Shown: positions 38,033-46,668 of the stretch, piece by piece
How the letters are laid out: each line of letters opens with the position of its first letter
Position numbering within the stretch: position 1 is the first letter of the stretch
DNA from: Casp-actino8 sp964563545
Lineage (GTDB): Bacteria > Actinomycetota > Acidimicrobiia > Acidimicrobiales > Ilumatobacteraceae
Direction of reading: 5' to 3'
Length of the DNA stretch: 64,000 nucleotides
Assembly: GCA_964563545.1 (NCBI GenBank)
Contig: CAZLXB010000004.1
Location: 1 to 64,000 of the forward strand
The notes under the pieces: generated by a model
Told to the model about the DNA's origin: nothing
Databases searched by the model: none
What the model saw: only the letters and a program-made list of their open reading frames with translations
Translations under genes and position numbers: made by a program

Positions 38033-41000
38033 TCAGACTGCTTTGGTCACGGAGATGAAAATGTCATCGTCGTCGATCTTGGCCGTGGGTTGGCCCGATC
38101 CCCAGGACACCGAGGTCGACAGAGTCTCCTCGGAGATCATGGCCACGAAGGGCTGGATCTGCCGGCGCATCGACTCGGCCACACCGAGTACGAGATCGAT
38201 CCGGTCGCTCACCTCGAGACCGGCATCCCGACGGGCCTGCTGCACCAGGCGCACGAGATCGCGCGCCGTTCCTTCGGCAGCCAATTCGGGAGTGACGTTG
38301 GTGTCGAGGGTGATCATGCCCACGCCGTCGGACAAGGTCGTGCTCGCCGAACCTTCCGCAGCCACCAACTTCAGGGTGTACTCACCCTCCTGGAGTTCGA
38401 TTCCACCGGCCACCACACGACCGTCGACGTGCGACCAGTCGCCGGCCTTGATGGCCTTGATGACTTCCTGTGTGCGCCCACCAAGACGCGGGCCGAGCGC
38501 AGCGGGCAGGGCTTGCAGCACCATCGACGCGCCGGACTCGACGGCCGACCTCAGATCGACGGACTTGACGTTGACTTCATCCGCGATGACGTCGACATAG
38601 GGCGCGAGGGCTTCAGAACCGGGGAACGCCACCGTGACCTTGGCGAGTGGGAGACGTACGCGAAGTGATTTGCCCTTGCGAATCGACAGAGTGGCCGAAC
38701 AGACGTCGCGCACGAGGTCCATCGCGCGCACGAGATCCGGGTCAGAGGGCAGCTCGGCGCCACTCGGCCAATCGGCGAGATGAACGCTGTCGCCACCCGT
38801 GAGACCGCGATGCACATGATCGGTCAGAAGCGGGAGCAGCGGCGCGGCCACACGACAGACGATCTCGAGCACCGTGTGAAGGGTGTCGATTGCATCCTGG
38901 TCACCGGACCAGAAGCGATCACGCGACCGTCGGATGTACCAGTTGGTCAGGACGTCGAGGAAATCACGAACCGACGCGCAAGCCGCGAAGAGATCGTAGG
39001 AATCGAGTTCCGAACTCGTCGCGCGCACGAGGTCACCTGTCTTGGCGAGGATGTATCGATCGAGCACATTGGCCGAGTCGGTGCGAAAACGACCGACGGT
39101 GTTCTCGGCACCGGAGTAGAGCGCGAGGAAGTACCACGAGTTCCAAAGAGGAAGCAGGACCTGACGAACCGTTTCCCGGATGCCGGCCTCGGTGACCGAG
39201 AAATCAGAACCGCGCAGGATGGCCGACGACAAGAGGTACCAGCGCATCGCGTCGGCGCCGTATTGATCGAAGACCATCATCGGATCCGGGTAGTTCCTCA
39301 GACTCTTCGACATCTTCTGCCCGTCGTCGCCAAGGACGATGCCGTGGCTGACGCACGTGGAGAAGGCCGGTCGGTCGAAGAGTGCGGTGGCCAGAACGTG
39401 CAGGGTGTAGAACCAACCGCGGGTCTGGCCGATGTATTCGACGATGAAGTCGCCCGGATAGTGGTTCTCGAACCACTCGCGGTTCTCGAACGGATAGTGC
39501 ACCTGCGCGAAGGGCATCGACCCGCTCTCGAACCAGCAGTCGAGCACTTCGGTCACGCGTCGCATGGTCGAGCGACCGGTCGGATCGTCGGGGTTGGGTC
39601 GAACGAGTTCGTCGATCGACGGGCGGTGGAGGTCGGCGACTTTGACGCCGAAATCTCGTTCGAGGTCGGCGATGCTTCCGTAGACGTCGATGCGCGGGTA
39701 GGTCGGATCGTCACTCTTCCAGACCGGAATCGGCGAACCCCAGAATCGATTGCGGCTGATCGACCAATCCCGGGCATTGGCGATCCACTTGCCGAACGAG
39801 CCGTCCTTCAAGTGCTCGGGCACCCAGTTGATCTGCTGATTGAGCTCGACCATTCGCGCCTTGAATTTCGTGACCTCCACGAACCACGACGAGATCGCTC
39901 GATAGACGAGGGGCTCGCTGCAGCGCCAGCAATGCGGATAGGCATGGTCGTACGAATCGTGACGAACGACGACACCGGCTTCTTTCAGGTGCCGGATCAC
40001 CAGCGGATTGGCGGCGAACACGTGTTGACCGGTCCAGTCCGTCACCTCGGCCGTGTACTGACCGCGGCTGTCCATCGGGCAGATCGTGGGGATGCCGGCG
40101 GCCTGACACACGATCTGGTCGTCCTCGCCGAATCCGGGCGCCATGTGCACCACCCCGGTGCCGTCGTCGACGGTCACGAAGTCAGCGGCCAGAACCCGGA
40201 ATGCATTCTCGGTATCGGCGAAGTAGCCGAACAGCGGCGTGTACCGGCGGCCGACGAGATCGGATCCGTGAAGGGTTGCCACCTCACGCGCGTCGCCGAA
40301 TTCCTTCTCGTAGGCCGCACGTCGGGCGGTGGCGATGATCGAGCGTTGGCCTTGTGCTTCGAGCACCGAGTACTCGACATCTGGATTGACCGCCAAGGCG
40401 AGATTCGACGGAAGCGTCCACGGTGTCGTGGTCCAGGCGAGAAGGTCTTCGCCGGTCTCCAAACGGAATCGAACGGTGAGGGCCGGATCCTGACGATCGC
40501 GGTACACATCGTCCATGCGGGTCTCGGTGTTGCTCAACGGAGTCTCGCATCGCCAACAGTACGCGAGGACTCGGAAACCTTCATAGATCAGACCCTTGTC
40601 CCACAGAGTCTTGAATGCCCACATGACGCTTTCCATGTAGGGAGTGTCGAGCGTCTTGTAATCGTTCTCGAAGTCGACCCATCGGGCCTGACGAGTGACG
40701 TACCTCTCCCACTCGCTCGTGTAGCGAAGGACGCTCGTGCGGCAGTAGTCGTTGAACTTGTCGAGGCCGTAGGCCGTGATCTCGGGATGACCGGAGATCC
40801 CGAGTTGTTTCTCCGCTTCGACTTCGGCCGGCATGCCATGGCAATCCCAACCGAAACGACGCTCCACGTGGCGGCCACGCATGGTCTGGTAACGGGGTAC
40901 CGCGTCCTTCACGAATCCGGTGAGCAGGTGTCCGTAGTGCGGCAGTCCATTGGCAAAGGGAGGTCCGTCGTAGAAGACGAATTCGTTGTCACCCGTCGGA

Positions 41001-41125
41001 CCAGCCGGTCGCGCCGCGACTGAACGTTCGAAAGTGCGGTCGGACGCCCAGTCGGCGAGCACACCGGCTTCGATGGCCGGGAATGACGGCTGGGCCTCGA
41101 CGGCGGGGTAACGACGAGTCGACAT
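38033..41125 (-). CDS. ileS: Isoleucine--tRNA ligase
   Basis: 1030 aa, class I synthetase of the long eukaryote-like type found in many actinobacteria (no C-terminal zinc ribbon of the E. coli type is evident). HIGH-equivalent GLPHYGHLLTGFVKD, KMSKS loop QKMSKSLRNYPDP, CP1 editing domain in between. ATG 41125. Only 31 nt separate it from yggT, so no T-box leader fits. Confidence 0.97.
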   Translation of the reverse strand: MSTRRYPAVEAQPSFPAIEAGVLADWASDRTFERSVAARPAGPTGDNEFVFYDGPPFANGLPHYGHLLTGFVKDAVPRYQTMRGRHVERRFGWDCHGMPAEVEAEKQLGISGHPEITAYGLDKFNDYCRTSVLRYTSEWERYVTRQARWVDFENDYKTLDTPYMESVMWAFKTLWDKGLIYEGFRVLAYCWRCETPLSNTETRMDDVYRDRQDPALTVRFRLETGEDLLAWTTTPWTLPSNLALAVNPDVEYSVLEAQGQRSIIATARRAAYEKEFGDAREVATLHGSDLVGRRYTPLFGYFADTENAFRVLAADFVTVDDGTGVVHMAPGFGEDDQIVCQAAGIPTICPMDSRGQYTAEVTDWTGQHVFAANPLVIRHLKEAGVVVRHDSYDHAYPHCWRCSEPLVYRAISSWFVEVTKFKARMVELNQQINWVPEHLKDGSFGKWIANARDWSISRNRFWGSPIPVWKSDDPTYPRIDVYGSIADLERDFGVKVADLHRPSIDELVRPNPDDPTGRSTMRRVTEVLDCWFESGSMPFAQVHYPFENREWFENHYPGDFIVEYIGQTRGWFYTLHVLATALFDRPAFSTCVSHGIVLGDDGQKMSKSLRNYPDPMMVFDQYGADAMRWYLLSSAILRGSDFSVTEAGIRETVRQVLLPLWNSWYFLALYSGAENTVGRFRTDSANVLDRYILAKTGDLVRATSSELDSYDLFAACASVRDFLDVLTNWYIRRSRDRFWSGDQDAIDTLHTVLEIVCRVAAPLLPLLTDHVHRGLTGGDSVHLADWPSGAELPSDPDLVRAMDLVRDVCSATLSIRKGKSLRVRLPLAKVTVAFPGSEALAPYVDVIADEVNVKSVDLRSAVESGASMVLQALPAALGPRLGGRTQEVIKAIKAGDWSHVDGRVVAGGIELQEGEYTLKLVAAEGSASTTLSDGVGMITLDTNVTPELAAEGTARDLVRLVQQARRDAGLEVSDRIDLVLGVAESMRRQIQPFVAMISEETLSTSVSWGSGQPTAKIDDDDIFISVTKAV

Positions 41126-41128
41126 AGG

Positions 41129-41160
41129 GCCTGATCAGGCTACCGAGGTCGACTGATCAG
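41129..41160. repeat. CTGATCAG repeats in the yggT-ileS spacer
   Basis: The palindrome GCCTGATCAGGC (41129-41140) lies right before the ileS start, and its core CTGATCAG recurs at 41153-41160 by the yggT stop, 22 bp away. It may form a small hairpin; function unknown. Confidence 0.4.
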
Positions 41161-41390
41161 ATCAGTCGGGTGAGGATGCTCAGAAGGAGGATGGCGACGA
41201 TCGGTGAGATGTCGATTCCTCCGAACGATGGCAGCGCCCGTCGAATCGGGCCCAGAACGGGCTCGGTGATGCGCACGACGATGTCCATGACCGAACGGGC
41301 CGCCGAACTACTGAGCGGGAACCACGACATGACGACACGTACGAACAGCGCCAACTGAAAAATGTTCAGAACGACGGCAACGATGTACAC
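41157..41390 (-). CDS. YggT family membrane protein
   Basis: 77 aa with two hydrophobic helices (IVAVVLNIFQLALFVRVVMSWF and ISPIVAILLLSILTRLI) and the inter-helix RITEPVLGPIRRALPSFGGIDISP signature of YggT. Co-located with sepF in most Gram-positive division clusters; a role in membrane or division organisation is inferred. Start is GTG 41390. Confidence 0.92.
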   Translation of the reverse strand: MYIVAVVLNIFQLALFVRVVMSWFPLSSSAARSVMDIVVRITEPVLGPIRRALPSFGGIDISPIVAILLLSILTRLI

Positions 41391-41411
41391 GAGGTAGCTC
41401 CGAGCAGTCGA

Positions 41412-41942
41412 TCAGTAGTCGGAGGTCGGTCGCGCCGCCGGCTTCAAGAGATACACGCCCTTGGCGACCTTCTCGATCTTGCCGTGCAGGCCGTAGCAGA
41501 GACCACTCGAGAAGTCGACCATGCGACGCGCCACCTCGGCATCACATCCCTCGGTGTTGAGGATGACCGGATGACCATCACGAAAGCGATTGGCGACTTC
41601 CTGGATGTCATTGAAACGGATCGCCTTGACCGTGTAGGGCTCACCTTGGGCGGCCGGACCGCCGATCGTGCGAACGGCCGAGCCCGTTCGACCCGAGATC
41701 GGTCGCGGTTGAACCGACGAGTCGTCCACTCCGTAACGCCGCGCCGGCGGAACGGGATCGGTGTCACGAGGTGTCACCTGACGCGAGACCGGTCGCGAGA
41801 AATCATCGACGTCGCTCCGACGCGGGTCCGCGCCACGGGCAAGTCCACCCGAGCGGTCGACGACCTCGCCGTCGTCGTAATCGTCGTACGCATCGTCCTC
41901 TCCGAGGCCGAGGTACTCCATGGCACGCTTGAAGATCGACAT
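41412..41942 (-). CDS. sepF: Cell division protein SepF
   Basis: 176 aa. An N-terminal amphipathic membrane anchor (MSIFKRAMEYLGLG), an acidic linker, and the C-terminal FtsZ-binding DUF552 domain (VKAIRFNDIQEVANRFRDGHPVILN, then RMVDFSSGLCYGLHGKIEKV). It anchors FtsZ to the membrane in organisms without ftsA, which fits the absence of ftsA here. The start is ATG 41942 because of the anchor helix. Confidence 0.95.
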   Translation of the reverse strand: MSIFKRAMEYLGLGEDDAYDDYDDGEVVDRSGGLARGADPRRSDVDDFSRPVSRQVTPRDTDPVPPARRYGVDDSSVQPRPISGRTGSAVRTIGGPAAQGEPYTVKAIRFNDIQEVANRFRDGHPVILNTEGCDAEVARRMVDFSSGLCYGLHGKIEKVAKGVYLLKPAARPTSDY

Positions 41943-41967
41943 GGTGATGGGATCGTAGTACGGGCGA

Positions 41968-42627
41968 TCAGGTGGCGGGTGGACGGTCTCCGAAGATCGC
42001 CGATCCCACCCGCACGATCGTCGAACCGGCATCGAGGGCGATATCGAGATCGCCGCTCATGCCCATGGAGAGTTCGGTGAGACCGAGGACCGATGCCAGA
42101 CGAGCGCACGATTCGAAGGCATACCGTGTTCGAGCAGGGTCGCCATCGGTCGGCCCGACGGTCATGAGTCCGATCGGCTGCAGACCGGCCACCGCCGAAC
42201 GATCCACGAGGTCCTCCACGTCCCCCGGAAGGCATCCGCCCTTGTCTTTCTCGCCGGTGGCATTGACCTGGATCAGGACTCGGGCCGCCGGTGCTCGGCG
42301 CGCGACCTCGTCCACCAGAGCGGGACGATCGACCGTGTGCCACCAGTCGACGAGCGAGGCGATGGAACGAACCTTGTTCGACTGCAGGCGTCCGATGAAG
42401 TGGACCACAGGTCGTTCGAACTCCGACGGATAGGCGGCCGATTTCGCGATCAACTCCTGCGCGTAGTTCTCCCCCACGTCGTGACAACCGGCTCGCATCG
42501 CGGCCACCATCGCCTCGACACCGAAACCCTTGGTGACCGCGATCAAGCGCACACCATGACGTCCGCGGCTCTCCATCCGAGCGCGAACGTCATGGATGCG
42601 TTCGGCGACGAGGGCGTCGTTGATCAT
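41968..42627 (-). CDS. YggS-type PLP homeostasis protein
   Basis: 219-aa alanine-racemase-fold PLP-binding protein without catalytic activity; involved in pyridoxal phosphate balance. IAVTKGF carries the PLP lysine, and GENYAQELIAKS and LSMGMSGDLDIAL are family hallmarks. It sits between pgeF and sepF, the standard position. Confidence 0.94.
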   Translation of the reverse strand: MINDALVAERIHDVRARMESRGRHGVRLIAVTKGFGVEAMVAAMRAGCHDVGENYAQELIAKSAAYPSEFERPVVHFIGRLQSNKVRSIASLVDWWHTVDRPALVDEVARRAPAARVLIQVNATGEKDKGGCLPGDVEDLVDRSAVAGLQPIGLMTVGPTDGDPARTRYAFESCARLASVLGLTELSMGMSGDLDIALDAGSTIVRVGSAIFGDRPPAT

Positions 42628-42637
42628 GCGAGCGAAC

Positions 42638-43303
42638 CTACTCGTCGATCATGATCGCCATCACCTGACGACCCTCGTCACCACGCCGATGAGAGAAATA
42701 CGAATCGCCTCGGCACTTGGTGCACGACTCGACCTCGGCCACCCGCCCGAGGTCGTGTCGGCCGAGCACCGTCCGCACGACGGCACCGATGTCGAGCGAC
42801 GGACAGCCACATGAATCGAGCCCACCGACCGACTGTCCGAACCGATCGACCATCGACGAGAGGTCGTCGCGGCCGAATTCGTTGCAGCAAACCCGAATAT
42901 GCGGGCCGATCACGGCCGCGACGGGTCGATCCCCTCGTTCGGCAAAGACCCGCAGGAGCGACTCCAGAACTCCGGCCCGTAGACCACGCCATCCGGCGTG
43001 GGCGATGCCGATCCCGCGCTCGCCGATCACGGCAACCGGAGCGCAATCGCCGATCCAGACACCGATGACCGCCCCTCGTGCAGCCGTGTAGAGAGCGTCG
43101 CCGGCGGCTCCGTCGTGACGCCCGGGAGCCTCGACGACCACCGTGTCAGCACCGTGTTCCTCGGTCAACATCGTCCACCGGGCGTCGAGGATCCGACGAC
43201 GGGCGACGGAGTCGGCAACGCCGGGGCGAAAGTCACCGTCGGCTCGATGACCGATGGCGATCGTCGATCGGATTCCGACAGGAGCGGCGACGTAAGCCGC
43301 CAC
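42638..43303 (-). CDS. pgeF: PgeF/YfiH family peptidoglycan editing (laccase-domain) protein
   Basis: 221 aa. Signature WIGDCAPVAVIGERGIGIAHAGWRGLRAGVLE and CCNEFG (copper/zinc ligand Cys and His). E. coli YfiH removes wrongly placed L-Ser during precursor synthesis; homologues also show purine nucleoside activity. It begins at GTG 43303, 3 nt after the ftsZ stop. Confidence 0.9.
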   Translation of the reverse strand: MAAYVAAPVGIRSTIAIGHRADGDFRPGVADSVARRRILDARWTMLTEEHGADTVVVEAPGRHDGAAGDALYTAARGAVIGVWIGDCAPVAVIGERGIGIAHAGWRGLRAGVLESLLRVFAERGDRPVAAVIGPHIRVCCNEFGRDDLSSMVDRFGQSVGGLDSCGCPSLDIGAVVRTVLGRHDLGRVAEVESCTKCRGDSYFSHRRGDEGRQVMAIMIDE

Positions 43304-43306
43304 CGG

Positions 43307-44419
43307 CTACTTCAGGAACGAGGGGACGTCGAAATCGTCGTCACCGTCGTCGCCGAGTGACAACGGATCACCAGCGAAGATGTCTTTCACCGGTGCGGTT
43401 CGAGTCGACTGGTCCTTGGGTGCCGAGCGACCGGCCGGACGCGCCGACGGCTTGACCTGCGGGGCGCCATCCCAGCGGTCGAATCCGGCGGCGATCACGG
43501 TGACCTTCACTTCGTCGCCCATGTCGTCGTTGATCACGGTGCCAAAGATGATGTTGGCATCCTGATGAGCGATGCCATGAATGATCTCGGCCGCTTCGTT
43601 CATCTCCATGAGAGTCATGGTGGACGGTCCGGTGACGTTCAGCAGGACGGCGCGAGCACCTTCGATCGAGGCTTCGAGCAGATTGCTCGACAGCGCCTTG
43701 AGCGCAGCGTCCCGAGCACGGCTGTCACTGCTCGCAGTCCCGATACCCATGAGCGCCGAGCCGGCGTTCTGCAGGGTCGCCTTGACATCGGCGAAGTCGG
43801 TGTTGATGAGGCCCGGATTGGTGATCAGGTCGCTGATGCCCGACACACCGCTGTAGAGGACTTCGTCGGCTTTGCTGAAGGCTTCCATCACGGTGTCGCG
43901 CGCGTCGACGACCGAAAGCAGTCGATCGTTGGGAACCACGATGAGCGTGTCCACCTTCTCCTTCAATTTCGCGATTCCCGAGTCGGCCTGCACCGCACGG
44001 CGACGACCTTCGAACGAGAACGGACGCGTCACGACTCCGATGGTGAGCGCGTTGAGGCTCTTGGCGACTTCGGCGACGATCGGCGCCGCACCGGTTCCGG
44101 TGCCTCCGCCTTCACCGGCGGCGATGAAAACCATGTCGGCGCCCTTCAAGGCGTCCTCGATGTCTTCGCGGTGCGCTTCGGCTGCCTGCCGACCGACTTC
44201 TGGGTCGCTGCCGGCGCCGAGGCCACGCGTCAGATCGCGGCCGATGTCGAGCTTCATCTCGGCATCGGAGGTCATGAGGGCCTGGATGTCGGTGTTGATC
44301 GCGATGAACTCGACTCCTCGGAGGTTGCGCTCGATCATGCGATTGACCGCGTTGACTCCACCACCGCCGACGCCGACCACCTTGATCTGACAGATGTAGT
44401 TGTTGTGGCTACCAGCCAT
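43307..44419 (-). CDS. ftsZ: Cell division protein FtsZ
   Basis: 370-aa tubulin homologue forming the Z-ring. GTP-binding signature GEGGGTGTGAAPIVAEVAK; N-terminal GVGGGGVNAVNRMIE; T7 loop NTDFADV. The conserved C-terminal peptide is DDDFDVPSFLK, the expected SepF/FtsW-binding tail. ATG 44419 with a GGAGG 6 nt upstream. A 120-nt spacer after ftsQ with a hairpin suggests separate regulation. Confidence 0.98.
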   Translation of the reverse strand: MAGSHNNYICQIKVVGVGGGGVNAVNRMIERNLRGVEFIAINTDIQALMTSDAEMKLDIGRDLTRGLGAGSDPEVGRQAAEAHREDIEDALKGADMVFIAAGEGGGTGTGAAPIVAEVAKSLNALTIGVVTRPFSFEGRRRAVQADSGIAKLKEKVDTLIVVPNDRLLSVVDARDTVMEAFSKADEVLYSGVSGISDLITNPGLINTDFADVKATLQNAGSALMGIGTASSDSRARDAALKALSSNLLEASIEGARAVLLNVTGPSTMTLMEMNEAAEIIHGIAHQDANIIFGTVINDDMGDEVKVTVIAAGFDRWDGAPQVKPSARPAGRSAPKDQSTRTAPVKDIFAGDPLSLGDDGDDDFDVPSFLK

Positions 44420-44439
44420 CGGGTTCCTCCGAATCTGGA

Positions 44440-44455
44440 TTCCGGCACGCCGGAA
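44440..44455. promoter_or_regulatory. Stem-loop in the ftsZ 5' leader
   Basis: TTCCGG and CCGGAA flank a 4-nt loop (16-nt perfect hairpin) about 20 nt before the ftsZ ATG and just upstream of its GGAGG. It could affect translation or mRNA stability or be a protein-binding site. No convincing -10/-35 pair was found in the 120-nt spacer. Confidence 0.45.
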
Positions 44456-44539
44456 AACTGGGTGGGCGAACGACGGTTCAACCGACCCGATTTCCCGACA
44501 TTCTCTCAGGTCAGGGGTTTGTGTGGGGGGATACCCCGC

Positions 44540-45727
44540 TCAGCGGACACTCGCCTCTCCACTCGAGACGTCGATCACCGAATAGCGGGCTGAACCCTCC
44601 CGTTTGATGGCGTTGACCAGCGCAACGAGCTTCTCCTGGAACCCCTCGGGCCGCCCGAAGAGGACATCGACCTCGTCGGTGAGGGCCAGCGACACCTCCC
44701 CGTCGGGAGTCACCGCCGCCGTCACCAGCCGGACTCGGAGGTCCCTCGGTAGCGCGTTGATGAGTTCCACGGCCCCGAGGAATGGCTGACCGACGAGATC
44801 GCCCGCCGAGAGATTCGGGCCCGTCCCACCGATGAACGGATAGTCGACGAGGTCACCTTCGATCACATCCAGCACCCGCCCGTCGAGGTCGATCACGCGG
44901 TTGAAGCCGTCGACGGCTCGATAGAACGCGATCGGCTGGCGCTCGACGACTTCGATGTGCACCTGCGATGGGAGGTGCATCGACACCCGCGCTTTTTCGA
45001 CCCAGGGAATCGATTCGAGCGTCTCGGCCGCACCCTGCAAGTCGGCGGTGAGGATCGGGTCGCCCTTGAGCGAGGCCACGACCTCCCCCACTCGCTCGGG
45101 GTCCGCGTAGACCACACCCTCCACGGTCACCTTGCGTACCGACAGGATCGGACTCGTGAGAAGGAGCAGCACGATGAGAATCGTCACGATGGCTGCGCCG
45201 GCAACGATGACCCACCACAGGCGACGCCGACCTTCCTGCCGACGCACGGCCAGACGTCGCTGACGAAAACGAGCTTCGCCCGACAACTTCGGCGGCGACG
45301 CGGTGTCGTCCTTGATCACGACTCGTCGGCGTTCTCCACGCGGCGGATCATCGCGTCGGGCAACCGGCGCGATCTTCGATTCCGACTCCTTGGCTGATCC
45401 GACCCGGGATCTTTCGGCTTCGACGCGCTTGGCCTCGGATGCGGCGCGCCGCTCCTCCCGGACTTCGATGTCCGCCTGCCGTCTTTCCGCGACCTCCTCG
45501 GGGTCGCGTGTGACCCGGCGACGCAGTCGCGACCACCGACCGGTCGGATCACCGTCGATCTCGGGCGACGAACTCGACTGACTGACGACCGACTCGTCGA
45601 CGATGCGAACGCGCCCCGAGCCGTCGAACGCGGCGGCGAGTTCGGCTTCGATGTCGGCGTCGACGAGGCCCTCGGTCGGCTCGTCGACCGGAATCTCGAA
45701 ATTGCCCGGGTCGTCTCGATCGGTCAT
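44540..45727 (-). CDS. ftsQ: Cell division protein FtsQ/DivIB
   Basis: 395 aa, longer than usual. A charged, mostly helical cytoplasmic N-terminus (1-168) precedes one transmembrane helix (about 170-190, WWVIVAGAAIVTILIVLLLL), then the POTRA domain (RKVTVEGVVYADPERV, 198-265) and the beta domain. It bridges FtsL and FtsI in the divisome. ATG 45727 overlaps murB as ATGA. Confidence 0.92.
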   Translation of the reverse strand: MTDRDDPGNFEIPVDEPTEGLVDADIEAELAAAFDGSGRVRIVDESVVSQSSSSPEIDGDPTGRWSRLRRRVTRDPEEVAERRQADIEVREERRAASEAKRVEAERSRVGSAKESESKIAPVARRDDPPRGERRRVVIKDDTASPPKLSGEARFRQRRLAVRRQEGRRRLWWVIVAGAAIVTILIVLLLLTSPILSVRKVTVEGVVYADPERVGEVVASLKGDPILTADLQGAAETLESIPWVEKARVSMHLPSQVHIEVVERQPIAFYRAVDGFNRVIDLDGRVLDVIEGDLVDYPFIGGTGPNLSAGDLVGQPFLGAVELINALPRDLRVRLVTAAVTPDGEVSLALTDEVDVLFGRPEGFQEKLVALVNAIKREGSARYSVIDVSSGEASVR

Positions 45728-46668
45728 GTCTCGTCCTCCGCGAATCCGACGAGTCGCACCTCGCTACGCAGATCGAACCCGGTCGCCGACAAGACCGCGT
45801 CGTGCACATAGGCCATCACGGCGCGCACGTCGGCGGCACGTCCGTTCTCGTCGGCCTGGATGAAATTCGCGTGTTTCGTCGACACTTCGGCGGTACCGAT
45901 GCGGAATCCTCGCAAACCCAGCCCATCGATCAATTCGCCCGCTGAGACCTCGCCCGGAACAGGATTCACGAAAACCGATCCGGCGTTCTGCCCACCCGGC
46001 TGATTGTCGCGACGCCAGCGCACGATCTCCTCGATCGCGGCCAGCGAATCGGCCGCCGATCCATGGGACAGTCCGAATCGGGCGCGCACCACGACATCGG
46101 TGTCCTGCAAATTGGAACCTCGGAATCGGAGACCGAGATCGGACCCCGACCGAACGGTCGCACGACCGGACACCAGATCGAAGATCTCCGCATCGACGAG
46201 ACTCGCCGCGATATCGGAACCGTGACCACCCGCGTTCATGCGAATCGCGCCGCCTACCGAGCCCGGCACACCCACCGCCCACTCGAATCCCGTGAGACCG
46301 GCATGTGCAGTACGCCGAGCGACGATCGGCAGCAGAGCACCGGCACCGACGACGACGGCCTCCGAGCCCGAGCTGGAGTCGACATCGGGAATCGCGATGA
46401 ACTCCCCCATCGCGCCCCAGCGGATGACCACACCGTCGAAACCCGCGTCGGAGACGAGGAGGTTGCTGCCACGCCCGAGCGCGAGGACCGCGATCGATCG
46501 CCCAGCGATGCACGCGTGAACCTTGGCCAGATCGTCGGAACCATCGACCGTGACGACGACCGAGGCTCGACCCCCGACGCGATAGGTCGTGTAGCTGCTC
46601 AGGCGGACGTCTCGTTCGACGCGCGGACCGAGGGCCGCCTCCAACGCGGCGACGACGTCAGTTTCCAT
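45724..46668 (-). CDS. murB: UDP-N-acetylmuramate dehydrogenase
   Basis: FAD enzyme making UDP-MurNAc. The 314-aa protein has the FAD-binding LGRGSNLLVSDAGFDG, GVPGSVGGAIRMNAGGHG and the catalytic-serine region NQPGGQNAGSVFVNP. ATG 46668 overlaps the murC end by 11 nt. Confidence 0.96.
   Translation of the reverse strand: METDVVAALEAALGPRVERDVRLSSYTTYRVGGRASVVVTVDGSDDLAKVHACIAGRSIAVLALGRGSNLLVSDAGFDGVVIRWGAMGEFIAIPDVDSSSGSEAVVVGAGALLPIVARRTAHAGLTGFEWAVGVPGSVGGAIRMNAGGHGSDIAASLVDAEIFDLVSGRATVRSGSDLGLRFRGSNLQDTDVVVRARFGLSHGSAADSLAAIEEIVRWRRDNQPGGQNAGSVFVNPVPGEVSAGELIDGLGLRGFRIGTAEVSTKHANFIQADENGRAADVRAVMAYVHDAVLSATGFDLRSEVRLVGFAEDET

Noticed and set aside
38780..41023. 747-aa open frame antisense to ileS
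   Set aside because: It is a high-GC shadow of ileS; the sense frame carries all IleRS motifs and the antisense product resembles nothing. The same holds for other long antisense frames, such as 751-1767 over tyrS and 27107-28780 over mihF/pyrD.
41126..41156. T-box riboswitch in front of ileS
   Set aside because: Actinobacterial ileS genes often have one, but the spacer is only 31 nt, too short, and no specifier loop or T-box sequence is visible.
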